Origin: Plantactinospora soyae
GTDB lineage: Bacteria; Actinomycetota; Actinomycetes; Mycobacteriales; Micromonosporaceae
Assembly: GCF_014874095.1 (NCBI RefSeq)
Contig: NZ_JADBEB010000001.1
Location: 2,418,001 to 2,482,000, forward strand
Reading direction: 5' to 3'
DNA: 64,000 bases
The notes below the pieces were generated by a model, which was not told where the DNA came from, did no database searches, and worked only from the letters and a program-made list of their open reading frames with translations. The translations under genes and the position numbers were made by a program. Shown piece by piece: positions 19,745 to 28,005 of the stretch (position 1 is the stretch's first letter; every line of letters begins with the position of its first letter).

Positions 19745-20095
19745 GTGGCCAAGCAGATCATTCACAAGCTGGTCGATGACCTGGACGGCGGAGACGCGGA
19801 CGAGACCGTCAAGTTCTCGCTCGACGGCGTTCAGTACGAGATCGACCTGTCGGACAAGAACGCCGGCAAATTGCGGGACCTATTCGCCCCGTACGTCGCG
19901 GCCGGCTCCAAGGTGGGTCGGGGCGGCGTCGTCGTCGGCGGTCGCGCCGCTCGCGGTCGAGGTGGCGCCACCGCCGACCGGGAGCAGAACAAGGCGATCC
20001 GGGCGTGGGCCAAGAAGGAAGGCAAGGACATCTCCGACCGCGGGCGCATCCCCCAGGAGATCGTGGATGAGTACCACGCGAAGGCGGGCCGCTAG
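19745..20095 (+). CDS. lsr2: Lsr2-family nucleoid-associated protein
   Basis: A 116-residue H-NS-like silencer. The N-terminal dimerisation domain starts MAKQIIHKLVDDLDGG and includes FSLDGVQYEIDL. The C-terminal DNA-binding domain carries the AT-hook-like loop RGRIP in DISDRGRIPQEIVDEY. A basic, Gly/Arg-rich linker joins them. The GTG at 19745 follows CGAAAGGA. Lsr2 binds AT-rich DNA and represses acquired genes. It is transcribed alone, between lysS and a terminator hairpin. Confidence 0.95.
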   Translation: MAKQIIHKLVDDLDGGDADETVKFSLDGVQYEIDLSDKNAGKLRDLFAPYVAAGSKVGRGGVVVGGRAARGRGGATADREQNKAIRAWAKKEGKDISDRGRIPQEIVDEYHAKAGR

Positions 20096-20119
20096 TCGTA
20101 GTGCTTCTCGACGCCCCGG

Positions 20120-20157
20120 GCGGGGTGGGTGGACGGCCGGCCGTTCGCCCACCCCGC
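20120..20157 (+). terminator. Hairpin terminator after lsr2
   Basis: GCGGGGTGGG (20120-20129) pairs with CCCACCCCGC (20148-20157), enclosing an inner GGCCGGCC palindrome, followed by CACGTTTCAT. The U-run is weak, as is common in actinobacteria. Confidence 0.6.
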
Positions 20158-20624
20158 ACGTTTCATCCCGATACTCTAGTTATTTGGCAAATGGGGTAAT
20201 TCGCCCTAACGGCGCATCGGCGGCGAATCTCCTCCGTGCCGGGCCTGTGTCGGAGTGTGTGGCCAGGTGGGCCCGGCAACCGGCCCGGTCCCGGGAACAA
20301 CCTGGCGGCCCAGACGTTGTCCACAACCAGTGGACGGAGTTGTCCACAGCCTGTGGACGATGCGGGTCCGCGTCGTCAGGGTAGGGGCCTGAAATTTCGC
20401 TCTGCGCGTACAGCGGGCGGTCTGGGAAGCATCGCTGAGCGTGGGCAGTTGGTAAAAACGTCGCGTACGTGGCTCATTCCAGGAACACACGACCTCAGGA
20501 GAGTCGGCTCGCGGCGATAGAGTAAGGGAGCACGGGCGTCCGCCTCGGACGTCCGGGTGGTGGCCCCGCCACGATGCTTGGCCATCAAGATCGAGTGCGC
20601 ACGGCACGTGAGGAGCACGAGGGC
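20158..20624. other. 467-bp intergenic region upstream of clpC
   Basis: No convincing gene is present. It contains an AT-rich patch around 20170-20210, the DnaA-box cluster at 20317-20360 and presumably the clpC promoter(s). The sequence GGAACACACG near 20479 is reminiscent of a stress-sigma -35 (GGAAC), but no matching GTT-type -10 was seen at the right distance. AGGAG at 20611-20615 is the likely clpC ribosome-binding site. Confidence 0.6.
20317..20360. promoter_or_regulatory. Cluster of DnaA boxes
   Basis: Two exact TTGTCCACA boxes (20317-20325 and 20340-20348), the actinobacterial DnaA consensus, lie on the + strand 23 bp apart. An inverted near-match, TGTGGACGA, is at 20352-20360 (one mismatch). 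A weaker inverted CAGTGGACG sits at 20328-20336. No dnaA, dnaN, parA/B or recF gene is nearby, so this is unlikely to be oriC. Confidence 0.7.
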
Positions 20625-23156
20625 ATGTTCGAGCGGTTCACCGACCGAGCGCGGCGGGTTGTCGTCCTGGCTCAAGAAGAAGCCCGGATGCTCAACCACA
20701 ACTACATCGGTACGGAACACATCCTGCTAGGTCTCATCCACGAGGGTGAAGGCGTCGCGGCGAAGGCCCTGGAGAGTCTGGGCATCTCGCTGGAAGGCGT
20801 CCGCCAGCAAGTCGAAGAGATCATCGGCCAGGGTCAGCAGGCGCCGAGCGGGCACATCCCGTTCACGCCGCGGGCCAAGAAGGTGCTGGAGCTGTCGCTG
20901 CGCGAAGCGTTGCAGCTCGGCCACAACTACATCGGCACGGAGCACATCCTGCTCGGGCTGATCCGCGAGGGTGAGGGCGTCGCCGCACAGGTGCTGGTGA
21001 AGCTCGGCGCCGACCTGAACCGGGTCCGCCAGCAGGTCATCCAGCTGCTCTCCGGCTACCAGGGCAAGGAGCCGGCCGCGGCCGGTACCGCCCCGGGTGA
21101 GGCCGCGCCGTCGACCAGCCTCGTGCTGGACCAGTTCGGCCGGAACCTGACCCAGGCCGCCCGGGAGGGCAAGCTCGACCCGGTCATCGGCCGGGAGAAG
21201 GAAATCGAGCGGGTGATGCAGGTGCTCTCCCGCCGTACCAAGAACAACCCGGTCCTGATCGGCGAGCCAGGGGTCGGCAAGACCGCGGTCGTCGAGGGCC
21301 TCTCCCAGCGAATCATCAAGGGTGAGGTGCCGGAGACGCTCAAGGACAAGCAGCTCTACACGCTTGACCTGGGTGCCCTGGTCGCCGGCTCGCGGTACCG
21401 CGGTGACTTCGAGGAGCGCCTCAAGAAGGTGCTCAAGGAGATCCGCACCCGCGGCGACATCATCCTGTTCATCGACGAGATTCACACCCTGGTGGGTGCG
21501 GGTGCCGCCGAGGGCGCGATCGACGCGGCGAGCATCCTCAAGCCGATGCTGGCCCGTGGCGAGCTGCAGACCATCGGCGCGACCACCCTCGACGAGTACC
21601 GCAAGCACCTGGAGAAGGACGCCGCCCTTGAGCGGCGGTTCCAGCCGATCCAGGTGGGTGAGCCGTCGCTGGCGCACACCATCGAGATCCTGAAGGGTCT
21701 GCGGGACCGTTACGAGGCACACCACCGGGTCTCCATCACCGACGCCGCCCTGGTGGCGGCGGCGACCCTGGCCGACCGGTACATCTCCGACCGCTTCCTG
21801 CCGGACAAGGCGATCGACCTGATCGACGAGGCCGGTGCCCGGATGCGGATCCGTCGGATGACCGCGCCGCCAGACCTGCGCGACTTCGACGAGCGGATCG
21901 CCCAGGTCCGTCGCGACAAGGAGTCCGCGATCGACGCGCAGGACTTCGAGCGGGCCGCGCAGCTCCGGGACAAGGAGAAGCAGCTCCTCGGCCAGAAGGC
22001 GCAGCGGGAGAAGGAGTGGAAGGCCGGCGACCTGGACGTGGTGTCCGAGGTCGACGACGAGCAGATCGCCGAGGTGCTGGCGAACTGGACGGGTATCCCG
22101 GTCTACAAGCTCACCGAGGAGGAGACCTCCCGGCTGCTCCGCATGGAGGACGAGCTGCACAAGCGGGTCGTCGGCCAGGAGGACGCGGTCAAGGCGGTCT
22201 CGAAGGCGATCCGGCGTACCCGGGCAGGCCTGAAGGACCCGAAGCGTCCGTCCGGCTCGTTCATCTTCGCCGGTCCGTCCGGTGTCGGTAAGACCGAGCT
22301 GTCCAAGGCGCTGGCGGAGTTCCTGTTCGGCAGCGAGGACTCGCTGATCCAGCTCGACATGTCCGAGTTCCACGACCGGTACACCGTGTCGCGGCTGGTC
22401 GGGGCGCCCCCCGGCTACGTCGGCTACGACGAGGGTGGCCAGCTCACCGAGAAGGTGCGGCGTCGGCCGTTCTCGGTGGTCCTCTTCGACGAGATCGAGA
22501 AGGCCCACCCGGACGTCTTCAACACCCTGCTCCAGATCCTGGAGGACGGGCGGTTGACCGACGGCCAGGGCCGGATCGTCGACTTCAAGAACACCGTCAT
22601 CATCCTGACCACCAACCTGGGCACCAGGGACGTGGCCAAGGCGGTGTCGATGGGCTTCCAGGCCTCCGAGGACTCCGAGTCGAACTACGAGCGGATGAAG
22701 CAGAAGGTCAACGACGAGCTGAAGCAGCACTTCCGGCCGGAGTTCCTCAACCGGATCGACGACACGATCGTGTTCCACCAGCTCAAGCAGGGCGAGATCC
22801 TGCACATCGTGGACATCATGATCCAGCGGATCGAGACCCAGCTCCGCAACAAGGACATGGGGCTCGAGCTGACCGACAACGCCAAGAAGTACCTGGCGAA
22901 GAAGGGCTTCGACCCGGTGCTGGGCGCCCGACCGCTGCGTCGGACGATCCAGCGCGACATCGAGGACAACCTCTCCGAGCGGATCCTCTTCAACGAGCTC
23001 ACGCCCGGTCAGATCGTCGTCGTGGACTGCGAGGGCGACCCGGAGGACATCGACAAGTCCAAGCTGGTGTTCCGCGGTGCGGAGAAGCCGGTTGAGGTGC
23101 CCGACGCGGTGCCGGCCGACCTGGGCAACACCGCCCCCGCTGGCGCGGACGAGTAA
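20625..23156 (+). CDS. clpC: ATP-dependent protease ATPase subunit ClpC
   Basis: An 843-residue Hsp100 unfoldase that feeds ClpP. Two Clp_N repeats occupy residues 1-145 (each with [12 protein letters not shown]). AAA+ domain 1 has Walker A GEPGVGKT near residue 213. A UVR-type coiled coil follows ([19 protein letters not shown], near 440). AAA+ domain 2 has GPSGVGKT near residue 550, and the C-terminal D2-small domain is present. The ATG at 20625 ([13 protein letters not shown]) is the family start and has AGGAG upstream; the in-frame ATG at 20574 is rejected. It is monocistronic and ends at a strong terminator. Confidence 0.97.
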   Translation: MFERFTDRARRVVVLAQEEARMLNHNYIGTEHILLGLIHEGEGVAAKALESLGISLEGVRQQVEEIIGQGQQAPSGHIPFTPRAKKVLELSLREALQLGHNYIGTEHILLGLIREGEGVAAQVLVKLGADLNRVRQQVIQLLSGYQGKEPAAAGTAPGEAAPSTSLVLDQFGRNLTQAAREGKLDPVIGREKEIERVMQVLSRRTKNNPVLIGEPGVGKTAVVEGLSQRIIKGEVPETLKDKQLYTLDLGALVAGSRYRGDFEERLKKVLKEIRTRGDIILFIDEIHTLVGAGAAEGAIDAASILKPMLARGELQTIGATTLDEYRKHLEKDAALERRFQPIQVGEPSLAHTIEILKGLRDRYEAHHRVSITDAALVAAATLADRYISDRFLPDKAIDLIDEAGARMRIRRMTAPPDLRDFDERIAQVRRDKESAIDAQDFERAAQLRDKEKQLLGQKAQREKEWKAGDLDVVSEVDDEQIAEVLANWTGIPVYKLTEEETSRLLRMEDELHKRVVGQEDAVKAVSKAIRRTRAGLKDPKRPSGSFIFAGPSGVGKTELSKALAEFLFGSEDSLIQLDMSEFHDRYTVSRLVGAPPGYVGYDEGGQLTEKVRRRPFSVVLFDEIEKAHPDVFNTLLQILEDGRLTDGQGRIVDFKNTVIILTTNLGTRDVAKAVSMGFQASEDSESNYERMKQKVNDELKQHFRPEFLNRIDDTIVFHQLKQGEILHIVDIMIQRIETQLRNKDMGLELTDNAKKYLAKKGFDPVLGARPLRRTIQRDIEDNLSERILFNELTPGQIVVVDCEGDPEDIDKSKLVFRGAEKPVEVPDAVPADLGNTAPAGADE

Positions 23157-23172
23157 GCACGCGCACTAGAAG

Positions 23173-23209
23173 GTCCGGCCCGGCGACTTCGTCGCCGGGC
23201 CGGACTTTT
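23173..23209 (+). terminator. Rho-independent terminator of clpC
   Basis: A perfect 15-bp stem, GTCCGGCCCGGCGAC (23173-23187) with its complement (23191-23205), has a TTC loop and is followed directly by TTTT. It lies 17 nt after the clpC stop. Confidence 0.95.
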
Positions 23210-23220
23210 CTATGCAGCAG

Positions 23221-23274
23221 TGCAAGGAAGGGCCCCTTCTTATCGTTTTCTGTAGAAGAAGGGCCCCCTCCTAA
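23221..23274. repeat. 54-bp palindromic intergenic element, copy 2 (REP-like)
   Basis: The inverted copy of the element at 9150-9203, matching at 47 of 54 bases. It runs from TGCAAGGAAGGGCCCCTT to GGGCCCCCTCCTAA and has hairpin arms. Here it is cleanly intergenic, between the clpC terminator and the mutY stop. Confidence 0.92.
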
Positions 23275-23283
23275 CACCTCAGC

Positions 23284-24171
23284 TCAGTCGACGGCGTGAT
23301 CGCCGGCAAGTACGCAGGTGTCGCCGACCATCTCGACCAGGCCGTCCTCGATCAGGCCGGCCAGTGCGCGGGACCGTTGCAGATCGTCGGCCCAGACCAG
23401 GTCCAGCCGGTCCCGGGGTACCGGCCCGGTGGTCTCCCGCAACACGGCCAGGAGCTTGCCCCGGACCTGCCGGTCGGTGCCGGCGTACCGCTGGGGACGC
23501 CGGGTCGGGCCGGGCGGCGCGGTTCGGCCGGACGCCCGCCAGGCACAGCGGGTGGCCAGTGGACAGTCGACGCACCGGGGGGACCGGGCCGTACAGATGA
23601 GCGCGCCCAGTTCCATGAAGGCGGCGCTGGCCCGGGCGGCCGTACCGGGATGTGCCGGCAGAAGTGCCTCGGTCGCGACCAGGTCGGCCGGTCGGGTCGC
23701 CGGACCGGCGTCCGGCTCACCGGCGACCGCCCGAGCGACGAGCCTTCGTACGTTTGTGTCCACTACCGGGTAGCGCTGGCCGTACGCGAAGGCCGCCACC
23801 GCCCGTGCCGTGTAGCTGCCGACGCCGGGCAGCGCCAGCAACTGCTCCAGGTCGGCCGGTACGGCGCCATCGTGCCGCTCCACCAGCGCCGAGGCGCACT
23901 CGTGCAGTCGCAGGGCCCGGCGTGGATAGCCGAGGCGTCCCCACATCCGGATCGCCTCGGCCGGAGTGTCGGCGGCCAGCGCTGCCGGTACGGGCCACCG
24001 GGTCAGCCACGCCCGCCAGGCCGGCAGCACCCGTACCACCGGGGTCTGCTGCAACATGACCTCGCTGACCAGGATCGGCCAGGCCCCGACACCGGGCTCT
24101 CGCCACGGCAGGTCGCGGGCGTTCTCGTCGTACCACCGGATGGCCGCGGCGGCGAGCTGTGTCTTCGACAT
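23284..24171 (-). CDS. mutY: A/G-specific adenine glycosylase
   Basis: A 295-residue repair glycosylase removing adenine opposite 8-oxoguanine. It shows the catalytic Glu in SEVMLQQTPV, the helix-hairpin-helix LPGVGSYTARAVAAFAYG, the catalytic Asp in VVDTNVRR, and the [4Fe-4S] ligands Cys-x6-Cys-x2-Cys-x5-Cys (CTARSPRCVDCPLATRC). The ATG at 24171 (MSKTQLAAAAIRWY) fits the family; an upstream in-frame start at 24219 would add 16 atypical residues. The C-terminal region is short compared with E. coli MutY, as is usual in actinobacteria. Confidence 0.94.
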   Translation of the reverse strand: MSKTQLAAAAIRWYDENARDLPWREPGVGAWPILVSEVMLQQTPVVRVLPAWRAWLTRWPVPAALAADTPAEAIRMWGRLGYPRRALRLHECASALVERHDGAVPADLEQLLALPGVGSYTARAVAAFAYGQRYPVVDTNVRRLVARAVAGEPDAGPATRPADLVATEALLPAHPGTAARASAAFMELGALICTARSPRCVDCPLATRCAWRASGRTAPPGPTRRPQRYAGTDRQVRGKLLAVLRETTGPVPRDRLDLVWADDLQRSRALAGLIEDGLVEMVGDTCVLAGDHAVD

Positions 24172-24489
24172 CGCGCCGTCGATCCTGTCACGCCCGCCGG
24201 TCCGGCCGCGTGGCGGCATCCGGCGGGCCGCGCCGGAGTGCTGCGGAGAGTGGGACCTCCGCCGTCGGGGCCTCCATTCGTCGGGGCCTCCATTCGTCGG
24301 GGCTCCATCGTCGGGCCTCCGCCGTCGGGCCTCCGTCGTCGGGCCTCCCCCGTCGGGACGGCCAGCGTCGGCACCGACGCCGACGGCAGCCGGACCCGGT
24401 CGACGGTCCGGCGCACGGTTCCGTCCCGGAGCTTGGGCCGGTCGTCGGGTCGAGCCCCGGGGCGGGCGTGGATCGGGCAGACTGCCCGG
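24172..24489. other. 318-bp intergenic region with a tandem array between divergent mutY and the ACT gene
   Basis: It must hold promoters in both directions. No gene was recognised. The middle is a short tandem repeat (24252-24358); frames open through it translate only to repetitive Pro/Arg/Gly and are rejected as coding. Confidence 0.6.
24252..24358. repeat. 14-16-bp tandem array, about 7 units
   Basis: Successive CCTCC-N-CGTCGGG units start near 24256, 24271, 24287, 24302, 24316, 24330 and 24344. Two adjacent units (CCTCCATTCGTCGGGG) are identical. Spacing of 14-16 bp drifts, and there are no spacers. Confidence 0.9.
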
Positions 24490-25002
24490 ATGAGCGAGCT
24501 GGCGATCACCGTCATCGGTCCGGACCGACCCGGCATCGTGGCTGACGTCGCGGAGGCCCTGGCCGAGGTCGGGGCGAACCTCACCGACTCGACCATGACC
24601 CGGTTACGTGGACACTTCGCGATGACGCTGATCTGCGTGGGCCCGTCCGGGCCGGAGGCGGAGGCGGCGCTGGCCCCGGTCGTCGCCGACGGACCACTGG
24701 TGGCGACGGTACGTCAGGTCGGCGCCGAGGCGTCGAGTACGCCGTTCGGCGAGCCGTACCTGATGGCCGTGCACGGGGCCGACCGGCTCGGGATCGTCTC
24801 GGCACTGACCCGGGTGCTCGCCGAGGCCGGCGGCAACGTCACGGACCTGACCACCCGGCTCACCGGGCCGCTCTACGTCCTCCTCGCCGAGGTCGAGCTG
24901 CCGCCGGGTACGGCGGAAAGCCTCGCCGACCGGCTGTCCGAGGTGGCCGTCGGGCTGGACGTGGAGGTCACCCTGCGCCGAGCCGACTCGGATCTGTTGT
25001 GA
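24490..25002 (+). CDS. Tandem ACT-domain protein (GcvR-like)
   Basis: A 170-residue cytosolic protein made of two ACT domains: residues 3-75 (ITVIGPDRPGIVADVAEAL) and 92-165 (VHGADRLGIVSALTRVL). These have the D-R-x-G-I-V glycine loops that bind amino acids. The layout matches GcvR-type glycine-cleavage repressors and actinobacterial ACT regulators. No DNA-binding domain is present, so any regulation would be through a partner. It overlaps the deformylase gene by 4 nt. Confidence 0.82.
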   Translation: MSELAITVIGPDRPGIVADVAEALAEVGANLTDSTMTRLRGHFAMTLICVGPSGPEAEAALAPVVADGPLVATVRQVGAEASSTPFGEPYLMAVHGADRLGIVSALTRVLAEAGGNVTDLTTRLTGPLYVLLAEVELPPGTAESLADRLSEVAVGLDVEVTLRRADSDLL

Positions 25003-25562
25003 CCGCCGAGCAGGACTGCGGTCTGGGCGGCTGGACGACGGCGGTGCTCGGCGATCCGGGTGAGGTGCGGTCGGTGGTCACCGCCCCGGCGGGGGTGCTG
25101 AGCCGGGCCGGCGCCGCCGTCGATCCGCTCGCCGAGGACGTGGTCCGGCTCGCCGCGGACCTGGTCGCCACCATGCGGGTGTCACCCGGCTGCGTCGGGC
25201 TGGCCGCACCGCAGGTCGGGGTCGGCGCCAGGGTCTTCGCCGTGGACGTGACCGGTCACCCCAAGACACTGACGTCGCACGGCATCTTCGTACTCTGCAA
25301 CGCGGAGGTGGTCGAGGCCAGCCGGTGGCGGCTGGGCCGGGAGGGCTGCATGTCGGTCCCGGACCTGACCGGTGACGTCAAGCGGGCCAGCCGGGTGGTG
25401 ATCCAGGCGGTGCTGCCGGGCACCGGTGCGGCGGTGCGGCTGGTCACGGACGGCTTCGAGGCGCGGGCCCTGCAACACGAGATCGATCATTGTCGGGGTC
25501 GGTTGTTCCTCGACCGGGTGGCCGGCGCGCACGCGGTCTACCAGCGCAAGGTCTACCTGTGA
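24999..25562 (+). CDS. def: Peptide deformylase
   Basis: A 187-residue metallohydrolase removing the N-formyl group from new proteins. Motif 2 (EGCMS, Cys metal ligand) and motif 3 (QHEIDH, two His ligands and the catalytic Glu) are intact. Motif 1 reads CVGLAAPQ instead of the usual GxGxAAPQ: the first Gly is Cys. The GTG at 24999 overlaps the ACT-gene stop (GTGA), so the two are translationally coupled. It may be an auxiliary deformylase; other def genes are expected elsewhere. Confidence 0.92.
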   Translation: MTAEQDCGLGGWTTAVLGDPGEVRSVVTAPAGVLSRAGAAVDPLAEDVVRLAADLVATMRVSPGCVGLAAPQVGVGARVFAVDVTGHPKTLTSHGIFVLCNAEVVEASRWRLGREGCMSVPDLTGDVKRASRVVIQAVLPGTGAAVRLVTDGFEARALQHEIDHCRGRLFLDRVAGAHAVYQRKVYL

Positions 25563-25688
25563 CCACCGGCGGAGGAGGCGCCGCCGCCGGGTCCGCGCAC
25601 CGGCACCCAGACCGATCGGGTACGCCTGCACCGGCGCCCGGCGCGTCGTGAGGGTCGGCGGCGCGGGTCCCGATACGGTGAGGACATT

Positions 25689-26429
25689 ATGCGTTTGACG
25701 GTTGGCCCCCTGCCGCCCGCCGTGTACTGGCGGCGTCGAGCCGTCGTGCTCGGTGCCGGGCTGCTTTTCCTGATCGTGCTCCTGTACTCGTGCTTCGGGC
25801 CGGGCGACAAGGACAACACCGGTAAGGGCGCCGGTAGTGGTCAGTCGACCGAACCGACTCCGTTGCTCACGCCGGAGGTCGACCCCTCGCAGTCCGGCAC
25901 GCCCGAGTCCGGTGCTCCGGTGGAGCCCGCGTCGAGCGGTGACCCGACGGGGGAGCCGGACGGTGGCGGCGACGAGGCTCCGGTCGCACCTGTCGGCGGT
26001 GGACAGGTGCCGACGGCCCCGCCTCCGGTGCAGAACGAGTGCACCGACGCGGAGATGTCGGTCATCCCGGTTCCGTCCCAGACGTCGGCGCAGCGTGGTG
26101 AGCCGGTCAGCCTGCGGATCAAGATCAAGAACCTGTCAGGGCGGACCTGCAACCGGGACGTCGGCGCCGACCTTCAGGAGCTCTACCTCAAGCTCGGCGC
26201 CCGCAAGGTCTGGTCGTCCGACGGCTGTAGCACCGTACGGGCCAACGACGTACGGCCGTTCCCGCCCAGCCACGAGAGCACGTACACGATCGACTGGAAC
26301 GGCAGAGAGAGTTCCAAGTGCGACAACGGGCTCGCCGCGGGCAACTATCCGCCGGCCGGCACCTACCAGCTCTTCGGCCGGCTGGGCGACAAGCTCAGCG
26401 AACCGGTGCGACTCACCATCACGGGCTGA
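25689..26429 (+). CDS. Membrane-anchored extracellular protein, unknown function
   Basis: A 246-residue protein. One transmembrane helix (AVVLGAGLLFLIVLLYSCF, residues 19-37) is followed by a Pro/Ser/Gly/Glu-rich spacer to about residue 115. A folded beta-rich domain with four Cys (ECTDAEM, RTCNRDV, DGCSTV, SKCDNG) comes next and ends with the FGRLGDKLSEPVRLTI strand. Even Cys spacing outside the membrane suggests two disulfides. It resembles the many actinobacterial anchored Ig-like proteins. No enzyme motif is seen. It converges on disA across a hairpin. Confidence 0.75.
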   Translation: MRLTVGPLPPAVYWRRRAVVLGAGLLFLIVLLYSCFGPGDKDNTGKGAGSGQSTEPTPLLTPEVDPSQSGTPESGAPVEPASSGDPTGEPDGGGDEAPVAPVGGGQVPTAPPPVQNECTDAEMSVIPVPSQTSAQRGEPVSLRIKIKNLSGRTCNRDVGADLQELYLKLGARKVWSSDGCSTVRANDVRPFPPSHESTYTIDWNGRESSKCDNGLAAGNYPPAGTYQLFGRLGDKLSEPVRLTITG

Positions 26430-26540
26430 GCCGGGGACGCGGCGGGCCGGGATCGGGGTCCGGCGGACGCTAGGTCGAGGACGCGGCGGCCGAGTCGGGG
26501 GCGCGGCGGGCGCCGGGTCGAGGGCACGTACCCCACCGGG

Positions 26541-26580
26541 AGTCCCTCGGGGCTCATCGGATGAGCCCGAGGGTCCCGGG
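26541..26580. terminator. Bidirectional hairpin between convergent genes
   Basis: The CTCGGGGCTCAT arm pairs, with one bulge, with ATGAGCCCGAG around a CGG loop, with further GGGA/TCCC pairing outside. It sits between the converging gene at 25689 and disA. No U-run is present on either side. Confidence 0.55.
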
Positions 26581-26585
26581 GTTGT

Positions 26586-27770
26586 TCAGACGTACCGCTC
26601 CAGGATGGACGCCTCGGCGAGCCGGGACAGCCCCTCCCGTACGCCCCGGGCCCGGGCGTCGCCGACCCCGTCGACGGCCTGGAGGTCTTCGACCGTCGCA
26701 CCGAGCAACCGTTGCAGGCTGCCGAAGTGGCCGACGAGCCGGTCCACCACGAGGCCGGGCAGCCGGGGCACCTTGGCGAGCAGCCGGAACCCGCGTGGGC
26801 TGACCGCCGCGTCGAGCGCGTCCGAGGCGCCCGGGTAGCCGATCGCCTTGGCGACCGCGACCAGGTCGATCAGCTCGGTCGCGGTGAGCAGGTCCAACTC
26901 GACCAGAGCCTCGTCAAGGGTCCGTGCCTTGCGCCCGGTCGGCAGGTAGTCCCGGATGACCAGGGTCCGGTCCGCGTCCACGCCCGCCATCAACTCGTCG
27001 AGCTGGAGCGCGAGGAGTCGGCCGTCGGTGCCCAGTTCCACCACGTAGCCGGCGATCTCGTCGGCGATCCGACGTACCATTTCCAGCCGCTGCACCACCG
27101 CCACCGCGTCGCGGACCGTGACCAGGTCCTCGATCTCCAGTGCGGACAGGGTGCCGGAGACCTCGTCCAGGCGGAGCTTGTACCGCTCCAGGGTGGCCAG
27201 CGCCTGGTTGGCCCGGGACAGGATCGCCGCCGAGTCGTCAAGTACGTGCCGCTGGCCGTTGACGTAGAGGCTGATGATCCGCATCGACTGGCTGACCGAG
27301 ATCACCGGGAACCCGGTCTGCCGGCCCACCCGCTCGGCGGTGCGGTGCCGGGTGCCGGACTCCTCGGTCGGGATCGACGGATCGGGCATCAGATGCACGG
27401 CGGCGCGGACGATCCGGGTGCCGTCACTGGAGAGCACCACGGCGCCGTCCATCTTGCACAGTTCACGGACCCGGGTCGCGGAGAACTCGACGTCGAGCGG
27501 GAAGCCGCCGGTGCACAGCGTTTCGACGACCTTGTCGTAGCCGAGCACGATCAGGGCCCCGGTACGGCCACGCAGGATGCGTTCGAGGCCGTCGCGTAGT
27601 GCCGTACCCGGCGCCATCAGCGCGAGATTGGCCCGCAACGGATCCCCGGTCAGCCCTCCGCCGGTCACGGTCATTCCGACGTTGACGGGGCGTGCCGCCG
27701 AACCGGCGGCGCTGGTGCGGACAGGGGAGGCCGCGCTGGCGGGTCGGTTCGCTTCGCGGTCGATCGGCAC
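26586..27770 (-). CDS. disA: DNA integrity scanning diadenylate cyclase
   Basis: A 394-residue enzyme making c-di-AMP while scanning DNA. The DAC domain has the catalytic [12 protein letters not shown] (DGA) and [10 protein letters not shown] (RHR) motifs. A helical linker and a C-terminal helix-hairpin-helix DNA-binding domain ([23 protein letters not shown]) follow. The GTG at 27770 gives a roughly 30-residue N-terminal extension without a ribosome-binding site; the ATG at 27674 is a reasonable alternative start. radA lies directly upstream on the same strand, matching the known DisA-RadA association. Confidence 0.95.
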   Translation of the reverse strand: MPIDREANRPASAASPVRTSAAGSAARPVNVGMTVTGGGLTGDPLRANLALMAPGTALRDGLERILRGRTGALIVLGYDKVVETLCTGGFPLDVEFSATRVRELCKMDGAVVLSSDGTRIVRAAVHLMPDPSIPTEESGTRHRTAERVGRQTGFPVISVSQSMRIISLYVNGQRHVLDDSAAILSRANQALATLERYKLRLDEVSGTLSALEIEDLVTVRDAVAVVQRLEMVRRIADEIAGYVVELGTDGRLLALQLDELMAGVDADRTLVIRDYLPTGRKARTLDEALVELDLLTATELIDLVAVAKAIGYPGASDALDAAVSPRGFRLLAKVPRLPGLVVDRLVGHFGSLQRLLGATVEDLQAVDGVGDARARGVREGLSRLAEASILERYV

Positions 27771-28005
27771 TCGGACATTCTACGGACCGCCCTGCGTTGG
27801 GTGCTGCCGCGGTTACTGTGACGTGCCACTGTGCCTGTTTCCTCCCATCGACGCGCCGTCGGTACCCCTTCGGAACCGGCTGCGAAGTGTCCAGTTTGCA
27901 CCTTAATGGCGAGCCTTGTCGGGCATCGTGGTTCCTGTCGGCCCCGGGTAGCAACGGCCGTAAGCATGACACGGCGCGGCGTGCCGCAGCTCCGTGACCG
28001 TATGG

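Noticed and set aside
20317-20360. Chromosomal origin of replication
   Set aside because: Only three or four DnaA boxes and no dnaA, dnaN, recF, rnpA or par genes nearby; an actinobacterial oriC has many more boxes between dnaA and dnaN.
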